A stretch of 64,000 bases of DNA, taken from positions 248,001 to 312,000 of the forward strand of contig WNNJ02001572.1 in assembly GCA_012934845.2 (NCBI GenBank), written 5' to 3'. Source of the stretch: Pomphorhynchus laevis (lineage: Eukaryota; Acanthocephala; Palaeacanthocephala; Echinorhynchida; Pomphorhynchidae). Below are positions 27,201-42,200 of this stretch, piece by piece (positions within the stretch are counted from its first letter, which is position 1; each line of letters begins with the position of its first letter). The translations under genes were made by a program, and so were the position numbers. Under the pieces are notes generated by a model. The model did no database searches, had not been told where the DNA came from, and was given only the letters and a program-made list of their open reading frames with translations.

Positions 27201-30200
27201 GATCACGAATAGGGAATTTCATCATATTCTTACCGTCCAATTTCACATTGCTTTTATACGGCTTTAAATCTTTCCATATATCAACAACATTGGATGCGCA
27301 TTTCGAAGTACAAATAAGATCGAGTGGACCATCACTTGCTCTAAATGCGTTTTCACACAAGGTGCCGTTTGCCTTTCGTAATTGCAACAGAATCTCTCCC
27401 TTAGACTTTTTAACTTCGACGTCAATCGGTTGATCATTTATTAAGTCTCGTATGGATACATTATAGACTGCAGAATCGTTCGGTGCTAGACATTTATCCA
27501 AAGTTAATTTTATTTCATTGTTATCAACGGATAGCTTGGCATTTGAGGAAATTGGCTTACCGTCTAAGCGGTAGAATTTCACAAACGGCTCATCAATCTT
27601 ATTCAATGGTTTATTAAGAGTACACGATAGTATAAGTGTAGATCCTTCTTGTGGTGATTGCGTATTTGCAGATAGTGGCTTCAAAAACTGCAGACGCTGG
27701 TCAATTGAATGTTGATCACCAATGGGTACAACAGAAACTTCAGCTGTATTGCTTTTTTCAGCTTCGAGTTCACAAAAATATTTACCCGAATTTTTAGCTC
27801 CAACATTCATTATGCGTAGCAGTGGTAGGTGTTCATCTGGAATGACATTATTGTCATGATACCATTTTAATGACGATAGAATTTCTGTATTGGCATTTAG
27901 AGTAAGTACGTCTCCGTCGTTAATCTGCTGATATTCAGGGGTTATCATAAGATTGCTGACAGTAACATCTGCTTTTGAACTTACTGCGAGTTCAGATTCT
28001 ACTCGAGCATCCGTAAATACACACTGATAGAAGCCTGTATGTGTTGATGGCCTTGCTCCTGGAATTGTAAACATCAGCTCTGAATCATTTCTAACAGTGT
28101 GAAATATCTGTTTAAATGGTTTTCCATTAAGTATAAGGTCAACCTTTACATTTTCATCAATAGGTGCCTTTAATTTGCAGGCCAGGTGTATTGATTGTCC
28201 ATGCTCTACATTATTTGGATGTGCTTTTAGCTGGGATTCAAACTCAATCTTAGGTGATACCACGAGGATATTTAATGTGTTACTATATACTGGATTTTGA
28301 TCACGTCGTCTGTTCAGTTTACAGACATAATCTCCAGTATGTTGAATTGTCGAAACATTATTAATTATTAGAATATGTGTTTTATCCAGCTGCTCGTATT
28401 TCATGGTTGGCGTATCATCAGATATGATAAGTTGGGAACCATTCAGATACCATTCAAGCCGACACTCCTGAGATACTTGACAATTCAAAATTAGAATTTC
28501 TCCCTGTACTAGAATATTTTTATTGGCTGTAAGTTCAGCTGTAAATATATCGAGTGCTTCATCATCAGAATCAGAGGGCGCAAGTGAATTTATGGTAGCA
28601 GGCAAACTAAATGATCCATCTTTAAGTTTAACTTTATATTGACCGATTTCTTTAACGTTAGATACTGTTAAAAGAGGCTTTCCACTTAAAGACGACATTG
28701 AAAATTGACACACCGCATCGTTACATATAAGACAATCAATGTCGTTAACAGATGCGCCCTCGGGTATTATAAACTTTACAGTGCTATTGACCTTTATCGG
28801 TTCGCCACTTTTATCTAATAACTCTAAGCTTATCAACGGCTGTACAAATAATTTAACTTCATTGGTAGTCAACTTACTATCAATTAATTTGCAAATACAA
28901 TAGTACTTTTGAGCATCCTTCTGAGTTACAGATGGAATCGTGTACTCACTGTCGATGCCACTATGTATTATTTGATTGTGTTCGTTTAAAAACTGGATTA
29001 TTTTCTCTTTCGATGGTAAACTACTGGCCTTTAAAGTTACACTGTCCCCGTGACGAATTATATGGGATGGATGCAGTTGAAGTTTTGGTTTGAGATAAAC
29101 AGGCACTTTTGAACTTAGTAGAGGAGGAATACATATCTGATAATCTCCCAAGTCATCTGGTTGAGAATCATTGAGAACAAATTTAAATCTCCTATTGTTG
29201 TTAGAGGATTCGATATTAACATCACGATATTCTTCACACGGGATGTCATCTTTAATAAGCAGTAAGCGCGTGTGATCTAATATTGGATAGTTAAATGCAC
29301 ATTGTAAAACAATAGGTTCTCCAAATTGTATGTTTTTATTCAATAAAGTCAAAGGTTCTGTAAACATTAGTAAGTCCATTTGTGTATCTTCAGCAGTATG
29401 GCTACTAGGCATCCGTGTTATTGTTAATGGTGGTGTTTTCAAAATAACTTCATCGCCATTTGCATTTTTTGTATGTAGTTCATACACACCTGAGTCGGAT
29501 GGTTTAATATTTTCAATCTTTAAGCAAGGCTTATCCACAACTCCATCAATGAGCATACGGTCATCGTCTTTATCTTTCAGATGTTTACCATCCTTCATCC
29601 AATTACATTGTACAGGAACAAAATCTTTCAAACCAATATCAATCTGCAAAGTTTCACCTTCTTGAAAGTTTGTTCTCTCAAGTTCAAGTGTTTGTACCTT
29701 TACTGGGCGTGATTTAACAATTAAATTCATTATTCCAAGTTGTGATTTATCGGCAAATTCAAGATTGTATTTACCAGAGTCATTTATTTTCAAATCATTC
29801 AATTTCAAAATTACATTGCCATCCTGCTTAGGAATTAATGAAAATCGGTTCAGTTTTACATGAACACCATCGTGGAATAATCGCAATTTGCCTCTTGAAT
29901 CCGATACAGATAGAGACAGCTCGATACTTTCTCCTTGATATGCGGTAACATCTTTAACGTCGGCTAGCATTTTATTCTTTTCAAAGTCGTCGTCATCTGT
30001 CTGAGATTTAGGTAAAACTGTCAGATATGGAGTGTGAAATAGATAATCATCATTTAAAGAGAGTGCATAGACCCCTGAGTCAACATTAGGGCTCAAATTT
30101 CGCAGCTGTATCGTAAATTGCATACCTCCCTTGTCTGTAGGTGTAACGGTTGTTTGTAAGCGATCGCTATTCTTCATGGCTGAGTAGCCTTTTAACCAGC

Positions 30201-33200
30201 GCGCTTCTGGGACATCGCTAAGCAAATTGTCAACTGTTACATCAATCTGGAGCATATCTCCTTCGTAGAATACAGTTTTTGCTAAATCTAATTGCTTAAC
30301 AACTTTATCTCGTTTAGAAACTCGTAAATCCAAAATAGCAACTAACTGGTCATCAATCAGAAAACTGTATATTCCAGAATCTTTTAATTTTACTGACTTC
30401 AGTTGCACATTAGCAATATTGTTCTGGTTGTCTTCTTGTTTTAACTTTATCGAATATGGTATCATCACAGAATCTTTGTAAATCTTATCTGTGCTTAATT
30501 TTTCTTGCAGTCGATTATTCAGGGTTACCTCCAAGTCAACATCCTCGTGTTCTTTAAGATTAAGTATTCGACAAGGTATATCGCATATATTGTCATTTAC
30601 TGAAATGTAAGGAGTTTGCAATTCAAGATTATCAAGACAAAGAGAATAAACACCCGATTGATGTGATGTTATATGGCTAACTTTCATTGTGTATTTACCA
30701 TTTTCAGCCTTAATTCCTATATTATCTATCGTTTCGTTAATCGGTTTACCGTCTTTTAGCCAAATCGCATGACCATGGATTGGGCCAGTTACATCCACAT
30801 CCAACTGAAATGTTTCTCCTTGTTGAAATGTCGTTTTCTTTAAATCGAGCAATTTGATTTGGTGTGGTCTCGGAAGAACAATTAGTTCAACCGCAGGAAT
30901 TACATAATTGTCACCAACATCGATTGAATAAGTTCCTGAGTCGTTTTCCAGTAAATCATCCAAGCAAATCGAATACGAATTGTATAGATTGTCCTTGGCT
31001 ACTGTGTACTTGTACGCAGGAATACTTTTTCCGTCTTTAAGTAAAACTATTTTTGGTAAACTTTCTTCCTGAGACTGCTTTATCTCCATCTGAATCGTAA
31101 CAGACTCTCCAACTCTTGCGCGCACTATTTTTGCAGCATTAGGAGAAAGGCCAATGTCAATTACGTTTTTAGAAGGTTCATTATGCTGAAACGGCTTTCG
31201 TTGGATAACATCGATATTCTTATCTGTGGTCGTTGATTTCATCATTCGTGCATCAGTGTCGTAATCATCTGTAAATGATGTATTCAAAACTTGTATTTCT
31301 AAATAAAATATCCATTTCTTTTGGCTATTTGGATCTTCCAATACGATTTCATACTTGCCCTCGTCGGATGGCTTAATTGCATTTACGCAGAATACAGTAT
31401 CATCATTAATGGAATTTCTAGCTATAAAACATCTAGTTTTGTCAAGTATAGATGTGCCGGGGACTCGTCGTATGGATACTAAAACACCATCAGACGCTTT
31501 GAGATCAACAGAAGGTAATTTCACCTCCAAATCTCTTCCTGTATCAGCTTGTACGATGCCAATGTTTATGGCCTCATCATGAACTTCTAGTAATACAGGG
31601 GAACAGCGCATATCCTGCAAATGATCTGTTTTAAGTGAGTAATAGCCTGAGTCATCAGGTCGAACGTTGTTAATATTTAATTCCACACAGTTGGAAGATG
31701 TTTTTGAATTATATTTTTCTGAGTCATCTGGAATAGGTTGATTGTTTCTAAACCACTTAAGTTGTGTAACATACTCTTCACTCAGCTGCGATCCATTATA
31801 AAATGATATACATGCGTCTTCTCCGGCATTTGCGGTAATTTTTGGTTTCACCGGACGAAAATCTAAATCGTTATGTGCTGATTTGACCTCGACAGTGCAT
31901 AAATATTGTCGACAGCCGCCAATCTCCAAATAATACGTGCCGCTATTATTAGGATTTACTTTCGTAAATGTAATATTTAAAGTATTACTATCACTAAGTT
32001 CAATGTTAACATTTGGTTCGTTAGTTATGTCAACCCGATCTTTAAAGACTTTTATAGAACTAAGATTATTAACTGGATGGTTAGTTTTAACGTCGACATT
32101 TAAGGTATCTCCTATTCCCAGACCGAATATTTGATCTTTCCTTAGGTCGTTCTTCGATAAAACCTTAATAAAAGGAGTTGAAAGTATAAGGTTACCACAT
32201 CGAAGTTCATAACTTCCCTCATCACTTTTCCGCAATTCAGGTATCGCCAGTGTGTGAACTCTCCCAGATTGTTGTGAACTAACTCGATAATGTCCACTGG
32301 AATCGGTACTGACTATTTGCTGATTTCCCTTGTACCAGCACGGCTTTCGTTTGTAATCAACTTGAAATTCGCATTCAAGATTCAATGTTTCACCTTCAAT
32401 GTATTTCGTCTTCGCTAACTTAAGGATTTCCCGCTGTATTGGCCTTTGCTCTATAGTTATTCTTCCTATCTGTACTGTAGAGATTTGATCCGGTATAGTT
32501 ATTTCATAGAAACCGGACTGGTTTAAAGTAATATCCTTAAATATCAATGATTGTTCTTCGATACTGTACAATGATCTGTCGACAGCATGGCCATTGCATT
32601 TCAAGCACGTTGGATCTTTATTTAATAGTGTAAGTATGCTATTATTTTGTACCCTGACAGTTAAAGTATCTCCTTCGAATACCTTATAATCTGTTGAAGT
32701 CTCAGCGTAGTCAAGGATATGAGGTTTGTGCTCATGTATAATCGTATCGTGTATCTGAAATTGATCAGTTTGCAATCGAGGAGCATTTGTATCGTGTGTG
32801 CGCATAGAGATTTTCTCCGTACGCAACATCCTATCAATTCTGATTGTTTCTGTTTGGGTAGCGTAATCTTCTGAAAGACGTCTTTTAATGCTGCTCTCGC
32901 CTGCTTTCTTTCCATATTCTGTGATGCTTATACCTAATGTATAGAAAATAATATATAGAAAATTTGATGATTTCATCAGCTAAAAAATTGTAACAATTAT
33001 AGATATGAAGAATATCTAGATTCTGTTGTCTCCGAATTACAACGATTGGAAAAACGTTTTGATCACAGATAAAGTGGATAAACCGAAAAAATACATATAA
33101 TCAAAGTCATACTGTAATATTGCAAAGTTATATTGTAAACATATATATGTTTACAATATATATATATATTTATAATATTTATAATATATAACAACATTAG

Positions 33201-36200
33201 CGAATGTTATATATATGTTATATATAACAACATTAGCGAATGTGCAATACATTTATTTTGCCTTAGAAACAATCTTGGTCAAATTATACAAAACCAGCTG
33301 TATTGTATCCTGAAACTGATCCGATTTTGCCAAACGAAGGATTTACACTGGGAGACATCTTATTAATGATTCCCTTTCCAATAGCTTTTTTTGCCATTAA
33401 TAATTTGTATTCAAAAAGACATTGCGTCAATAGTTCAAAGAGGGTATGCAGATGATGCTGATTTATAGTTGAACAATATTTGAAAATATTTAAAATGTTA
33501 AGACCAAAATATGGTTTACCGTGTATACCCGCATAATACAATGATTTTACTTCATAAGAGAGTCAACGAATAAGGAAATATAAGGCGATAGATATCAATC
33601 AGCACAAGTACAATAGAAGTACTAGGAATGCCGATAGTAAGTAAATTAATTAGACATTACAAGCGAAGAAATAAAAAATTATTGGAGCCAGATCAAATAA
33701 AATTTTACTCTTTATTGAATCAGCTCTAATAATTCTTTATCAATAATGGATCATTCATTATTAGCTGTTTACAAGCAAAGAAAATGTTAATATTAACGAA
33801 AAGGTTAATGCTTGAAAATGTACGCTGAAGTAATTGATCGAAGTGTGTCTGTATGATCGACACACAGCAAATTCCGGTTTAATTCAGTCGATACAATGGA
33901 AGTGAGTGTATACGTTAAGGAATTTTCTAAAATGCGAAGAACTTTATATAATAGTTCCCTAGAATGTATGAAGCATACCTAACAGGTATAAACGGAGAAT
34001 AACTGAAATCATGTCAAAAGGAAGTTGCTAAAAGTATATCTTTAATAAGAATGACATCAGAAAAAACGTAAAGAAGCGGATATGGACTTAGAACTTTATC
34101 AAAATAATGCACACACATCGTTAATAGGGTTATTTATGTGGCTCACGTAACTGACACTATAAAATAATGAATTTCACTTCACCAATTATGAGTTTAACGA
34201 TATTCTAGCGGGTCGATATAAATTTAATCTGATTAATTTGAATAACAAAATGTACGTTTGTTATGACCAGAACATAAGTGAAATGTCCGGTGGTGTAAAA
34301 GTTAAACTATCATTTGATCAAGTCTGCAACGAATTCCGCTTTCCAAATATTAACACAAATTGGGTAAAGGAAAGACGTTTAGATGTCGTTTGTCATGGCT
34401 TATTCGGGGGTCTGTTTATCATACATTCACGATGATCTTTCTATCTCTGGACAAAGTTACCATGCTTATTTTCAATATCACGAGAGAGAAAATAACAAAA
34501 TATTAAGGGATGGTAGTTTTTGTAGAACAGTCTAATTTTAGTAATATAATCTAATAATATTTTATTCCTCTGGAAGTGCAAATCAAGAAGCACTTAAAAT
34601 ACTTTAATAAATAGCAACTAAATTGAGCGCAGGAAGAAAGCTTACAATGTTGGTGTAAACAAACTAAAATTGCGTTTACCCTTTAACATTCAGCTTCTCG
34701 GTGTTTGAGATCATCACGATCAACATATACGCGATTTATACACATTTTTAAAAATTAAAACTTATCTTAATTTTACCCAATTGAACGAATCCATTTTCAT
34801 GTAAAAACGTAATAGCAGAACATTATAAATATCATCGTGATTGTGATAGTATATTTAGGTAAATATCATTCTTTTTGAATTTAGACTTTTGATACCAAAG
34901 TAGAAAATCCAATACTTGGCAGACATCTACGGATCATATTATCTTTAATTATCATCTAATTCATTTTCAAATAACTATTAGAAAAAATTGACTTCGCTCT
35001 TAAAATCAGAAGAACAATATGGCTTAAATTACAATATAATATTGTATTTCAAATATTTTGAAAAAGTTGTACCCGTAATTTATAAAAATAATGAAATGCA
35101 TAAGCTAATTTACCTGTAACTGCAACAAACGCACTTGATTTTAACGTGTTTTCTTGATCAACAACGTGGTAAAATCCTTGATCGTCTTCGGATACATCAT
35201 TAATCATCATTTTGTACGTTGATCTGTCTTCTGAGAATAAATATTTCGAAGAAGCAAAGAGGCGACAGTCCGCAATGCCTTCCATGTTGCTAGATTTGTA
35301 CCAGTGAAGATTTACATTTGGTCTATCCAAAACACAGCTTAAACAACAATTGTCACCTTTATTAACTGTTTGGTTGCTTAAAGGTTCTAACAGAATAGGA
35401 GAACTAGATGAATACCCTGTTCGCAATTTAAAATTGTGCAAGTAGCTATAAAGAAAAAGTATTTACCTTTTATATCTTTTGTATCGGTTTCAATTACAGT
35501 AAGTAATCCAACATCCCACTCCTCAACTACTCGATCGTTTAGATTTCGTCGTTGGGCACAATATCGACCTTCATCGTTAGAACTAGTATCACGAATTATC
35601 AATTCATGGGTGTAGTCATCTAGCATATGAGATTTTATTCTAGGTGAAAACGTAGAAATAGGTCGTCCATTATGAAGCCATGTTAATTCATCAACTGGTA
35701 TTATAGTTTTGGTTCTAAATATCGCTGTTTCGTGCTCGTTAACTGTTGTTTCTTTTACAACGCGTTTGTTTTGTGAATAAGTGTGTAACTCTAAAAACAC
35801 TCGTGGAAGCACAATTTAGATGATTTTCACAAAGTAGAAAAAAGAGACTTACCTGTAGATGAGTCAGAAGCATTACCATCTATCATTAAACTTAACTTAA
35901 CGCTGTAAAGTTGATTGTTTGGTTTACCACCTCTGCTGGCGTCATATGACCAACACGTGTATATACCCTGATCAGTGTCGTTTACGTCTTTTATAAGTAG
36001 ACTTTGCTTACTTCCTTGTGACACTATGCAATATTTGTCTTGGTCAATTTCAACTTTAACAGTCTCTTTAAACCACACAACTGGATTGTCACTCCCAATA
36101 TTTGTTGGGCAATGCAAATAGGCATTCGAGCCCGCGTTGACTTGAAGTTGTTCATCTATAACAAATTGAATTTTTATATTACAATTTTTATACTAATTAT

Positions 36201-39200
36201 GGAAACAACATTTTACAACGGCATCTACCCAATTTTGATATTAATATAGTAGACAATTAACATATTATTACAAAGCAATTCTGATTACAAAGCAATTCCT
36301 CTTGGTGTCCTCTAACTTTATTTTGATACATGTTATGTTATTCATTGTTTGAATTCATAAAAAGTGACTTTTATTTATAATTTCAATTTTAAATTTTGAC
36401 TTTAATAAATTTTAATTGATCTCAGCTACCTGATCTGATTTGTTGAATAAGTAGATAATGGAAAATGCTAATAATATATTTACTTTGTATAAATACATAT
36501 GGTACTTTTCATCAATTAAACTTGTTTTCCTGTATTTTATGAATAAAAACTATTTATCAAATTTGCCAAGTGCTATGAAGACCCAAGGTCGTTTTCGGCT
36601 AATTTCAAGATTTGATCTCTCCACCGGTATCAAGTCTACCTCGAGGTCTCAGGCCTGGAAAACACTCACAGGAAGGCGATCCCTAGACATCCTCAGAACG
36701 TGTCCTAGCCACCTCGACTGACTTTCATCGATTTGAAAAAGCATCAACTTTACTTCGAGTCCATCAGTGATGACCGAATTCCTAACCTTATTTCTAAGGC
36801 TAAGACCAGCCACATCGCCAAGGAACCTCATTTCGGCCGTCTGTGATAATATCCGAGATATTATCCTTTCGGTCATAACCCACAGCTCATGACCATAGGT
36901 TAAAACCGGAACGAAGGTTGCGCAGTAAACCGAATGCTTAGCCAGAAGACTCAACTTCAGCTTCACCACGACATACCTGTATAAAGAACGCATTGCTGCG
37001 TTAGCTAAACATATCCGCTTTTAATCTCCCTAATGTACCTGGCGTCCCTCGAGAACAATACCCCAAGTTACTTAAAGTCCTGTCCTTCACATCAGGAAGA
37101 ACTTTTTCCCCAATCCGTATTGACATTAACACCTGAATACGAGACAAACATATATAGACAGTATTGTCGGTACTAACCAACATCCCTGATGCATATCATT
37201 CAATCGTAAATCAATCCAGTAGGCATTGTAAGTCCTCAGAACAAGAAGCAACAAGGCAACATTATCTGCAAAAAGCAGATATGTTATCCTGATGGAACCG
37301 AACTGAAGACCGACATCCAACAGATCAGGCCATCTCATAATTTTGTTCATGCAAGCAAGGAACAACAGTGGAGGCAATGAACAGCCCTGACGACGCCCAA
37401 CGCCTACTGGAAATGATTCAGACTTCCTACCTAGAACACGAACACAACTCATACATTATTCATACAGAGAAGCCGCGACTTTACTCAAGTTCATCCCGGA
37501 TGACCAAATTCCTAATATTATCTATAAGGCTAAGACTGAACACACCACGAAGGAACCTCATTTCGGTCGCCTGTATCCAACATCTTATCATTTCAGTCAT
37601 AACTCAAAGCTCATGACCATATCTTAATATAGGAACAAAGATTGTGCGGTAACCGAAAGCTTTGCCTGAAGACTCAACTCCATATAGTACCACACTATCT
37701 AACCGAAGATAGTGCGGTACTCCTTACTCCCTTAGTACCTCCCACAACCTCTCTCACGGAACTCGGTCGAACGCCTTCTCCAAATCTACAAAGCACATAT
37801 AAACCGGTTGAGTAATTTCCCAAGACCTTTCTAAGATAGTTGAGAGAGTAAAGAGCTGATCCGAGGTTCCACGACCTGGACGAAAGTTGCATTGTTCCTC
37901 ATGCAACTGCTCCTCAACTATAGGCTACCGAGATTGCAAACAAATAACTTGCCAGTCTGACTAAGAAGAGTGATGCTTTGATAATTGGAACATTCTCTTA
38001 GTCACCGTCCTTAAAGATCGCCACAATCACCCCAGTTCGCCTCTAACTAGAAACCTTGCCCGACTTCAATGCAACTTTGAAGATTTGTGTTAACCACATC
38101 ATGCCTACAACATCGACAGCCTTTAAAGCTTCAGATTGAATCTCATCTACTTCAGAAAACTTGCAATTACGAAGTTTTTAACAACAATGACCTCTTCCAA
38201 TCCGAATGTTATTGATAGTCCTCCAGAACATCTTCGAAGCTGACCTATAATCAAATTCTAAGTGCTTTCCACACTTCTCCCAAGCCGACTTCTTCGCTTC
38301 GATAACTGCTCGAACTAAAGTCTCTTTGCCCTTCGCTATTTGTCTACAGCTATCACTGATTTATCAGACAAAATTGCCATATAAGCAAGCTTTTTCTATT
38401 GGACTAAATCTCTAAATGTTGATGTCCATTATGGAGTTCGAGGATTCCCTTTGAGAAAAGCATCTAAGACCTTCGAGTCACAACTTTTCACAGTTGCTTT
38501 GGTAAGCGAGGATATGAACATATCATATTCCTAATCAATGTTCTTCACCTCTTCTGGCAACCGAGAGAAGTCCTCCTGGATGTAGCTAGAAAAACGTTCT
38601 TTGACAGAAACATCTGCTAGGCGCTCCCAGCACGCCCTCACACAACGTTTGGATTTACCAGGCATGTCTAACATCCGATTCTGCCATCGAAGCTTACTAA
38701 CTACAAAGTAGTGATCGGTTGACTGCTCAGCCCCTCTCCCACACAAGTGTCCAGAATATAACGTCGCAGATCATACTAAACGATTTGCAAAATAGATCAT
38801 TGATCTTTGACTAAGAGAATCATGATGCCATGTGCATCTATGAATCTCCTTATGTTCAAACATGGTGTTGATTATGCACAGATTGTTACGAGAACGAAGG
38901 TGCGATAATTTAACACTACTCCCATTCAGCTCGGAGAGTCCGTTCCTCCCCAACACTCCCTTTCAAGTGTTACTAATGATACCAAAATGAGCATTGAAGT
39001 CATCCAATAAAACGAGGGAACTCAACAGAAGTACTATCAAGCAGAGCCTGAAGATCTTCTCTGAAGACTGCGTAATCCGAGATAATGTTGGGAGCATACG
39101 CACACACAATCGTTATCCCCTATCCCTCTTCGACTAAAAGTCTCATAGTATCCTTTAATATCTCAAGATTAATCTTAAATCGAATTTTGAAGAGAGTGAG

Positions 39201-42200
39201 ATTCAAAGTCAAGTGCAAAACCGAGCAATCAAGGGACATAAAACTATCATCTTCTCGTATAGTTAACTAATCAGATTATGTATACGTTATAGTTGTTATG
39301 TATCACTAATTATTAATTGCACTCCATGTGCAACTAAGTTAACTTATTTAATAAATTGATTGTTCACTAAATTCTAGATTGGAAAGGAGAGAGTTAAAAT
39401 AATTATGTATATTATAAGATCAATTTACATTCGATCAATTATACTATTTTACTATAGTCCAATTTATGGACTATTTGAGATAATTGGAGTTTATTATCAT
39501 TAATTAGAGATAATTGTCTATACGGTAAGTGAAGTCAATCATATCGAATTGCATCGAAAAAATAAAGTCCAACCAGAATCTTTTAAGTGGTAATTTATTT
39601 TACGGATGGATAATAAATATATTTAGTATTAGAAAAAGATACAAGATAAGCAAATTTTATCAGAGTTAATACGTCCTTAGCACGTATTTGGCCCTCTGTT
39701 ATGTTGGGTCGATGAGTAAGGGCCAATACATGGTATCATAACAGTTACTCTTGATGACATCTAATCCTAATTCTGGTACAACGTCTGTTATTTAATAGTC
39801 AATTCATAAAAATTGACTTTATTTTAAATTTCAACTTTGGCTCGATAAAATCTTACATAATTATTTAAAATTAAATAATTTTAATTTAATTTTAATTTTA
39901 TAATTTTAATTATTAAAATTATAAAATACGTAAACTCAGCTGATCTGAATTATTGAAGCGTTATTCTCTGACACATCGTATTTATTAGTCAATTTATAAA
40001 AAGTTTATTTTATTTTAAATTTTAACTAATATAATAAACTATATAATAAATATATTAAACTATATAATAAATTATATATTATGAAATCTTATATAATTAT
40101 TTATTATTTAGCATTTACAATTATTTATTTCGTCGTTATTTTTAATTTATAAAATGCGTAGAAATTATTATTATAATTATTATTAATAATTATTCATTTT
40201 ATACATTTTATAAAATGTATAAAATGCATAGACTCGATTAGCTGATCTGATTTTTTGTTTTTGATCTGATTTGTTCTACTGAGAAGTTATTATTGACCTG
40301 TGCACTGTGTTTTCCCGATAATATAAACAGAAACACTGAAACGATACTGTATTCTTGATACGACATTTTTCTGCTAATTTTCAAATACGTTTAATGATTT
40401 TTTTCTTTTTCTTATAATTTTACAATATATAAATCAACAAAATATTATTATAATATTTAATTTACATAGTTATTATTGAACGAAGAAGAAAATATCCTTT
40501 ATCTGATAAAAATTCTATATTTTATATTCTAAATTCAATACGAAATATAGATTATTTTATTAAATAAAGGATATTTTCTTCTTCGTTCCTATAATAACTA
40601 TATATTTGAAATGGAAGAAGATTGTGGTTTTAGTATTTATTATTTAATTTACAATATATAAATCAACAAAATAATGCAAATTTGATAATACAACAAAAAG
40701 TAAACTAGATAACTATAAAAATATCATCAAATAAAAATTCTAAAATATATAAACCAACAAAATATTATTAAAATTAAATTTTAACTTTTAAGCGGTAATT
40801 TATTTTACGGATGGATAATAAACAATATACTTTGTATTAGAATAATACAAAGTAAATGAAGTCATTTGAGTTTATTTAAACGTCTACCTGCAAAAACCCA
40901 GTTAGTGCGGGTAGACGTTGTATATAGCTTAAACACTGCATTTTGAAACTAAATTATTGAGCTGTGGATTTTGTTTTCGTGGTAATTAAACCTGTGTAAG
41001 AAATACTGAAAATTTTCAAGCAAGTTTAATGAATTTTTTCTTTTTATTATAATAAATAGAATATTAAATATTTATTATTTAATATTTATTCTATTTAAAT
41101 AAATAGAATATACATCAACAAAATATTATTAAAATATTAAATTGACAATTTATAAATCGACCATATGGATAATAATAAATACAATATTAATAAATACTTT
41201 GTATTAGAATAGGATACACTATATAATCAAATTTCATCAGAGGAAATACGTTATTAGCATGTATTTGGCCCCCTGCTGTGTTGGGTCCATGAATTGGGGG
41301 GAGGCGAAACCTGATAGCACAGCAGTTCCTCTTGATGTCCACTTATTTTATTCTGATAGATCGTATTATTAGTCAATTCATAAAAATTGTCTTTTATTTT
41401 AAATTTAATTTTTTAACTTGATATAAATTATATAAAATCTTATAACGATTATTTATTTTATTATTTAATTTTGATTTAGCAGTATTATTATTTTTATTTT
41501 ATAATAAAAATATTAATTTTATAATTATATTAAATACATAGACTAAATTATTTGTTAAAAATGGTTATACAACAGGAAGCTGACGTTTGAAAAGGATGAA
41601 ACAACCATAAATTGTTTATTCAAAGTATAAACGTAGAATATGAAAATATGAAATTAGAATGTTGCAGTCTTATTGTACAGCCAAATATTACTTACCACAA
41701 TACTTCATTCATTATATTGTATGTGTGCATAATTTGCTAACAACTTGATTTAAGATTGTCGTTTCAATACGATTGTCATGAAAACGTTTACATGGTAGCT
41801 CATACAGTGTTAAATAATGTTACAATTATGATATTATTTAATCATTTATAGCAATTATTTATAAATGAACTCTTTTAAAAAATGATTTTTTTTTACTTTT
41901 ATAAAAATTATATTCTTCTTGAACTGAAACGTTCTTTCGTAGTATTTCGCGAATGATGTCTTAGTTTTTCCCACGATAATCAAGTGATCATATGGGAAAA
42001 GCCCAGAAGACATGATAAAATTTACTCCGTAAATAATCCTAGTCTATTTCATAAATGGCTGAATGATTTAAAAAATGGTTTAAAAAAAATTAAACGTCTG
42101 CAGATTGGTCTGCATGAAAATCTTTACAAAATCTTTGCAACAAGCGTGTAAATTGCGTAGTAACTGAATTAATGCTCTGCTTTAAAAGGATTTACTTTCA

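Noticed and set aside
26345-32134. Plus-strand ORFs of 60-111 codons across the giant exon
   Set aside because: Antisense shadows of the Ig-coding frame.
32934-32976. ATG at 32976 with a hydrophobic start (MKSSNFLYIIFYTLG) that looks like a signal peptide for the giant exon
   Set aside because: A clean acceptor (TACATTAG) follows at 32934, and the upstream exon 35416-35114 joins in phase; the hydrophobic stretch is translated intron.
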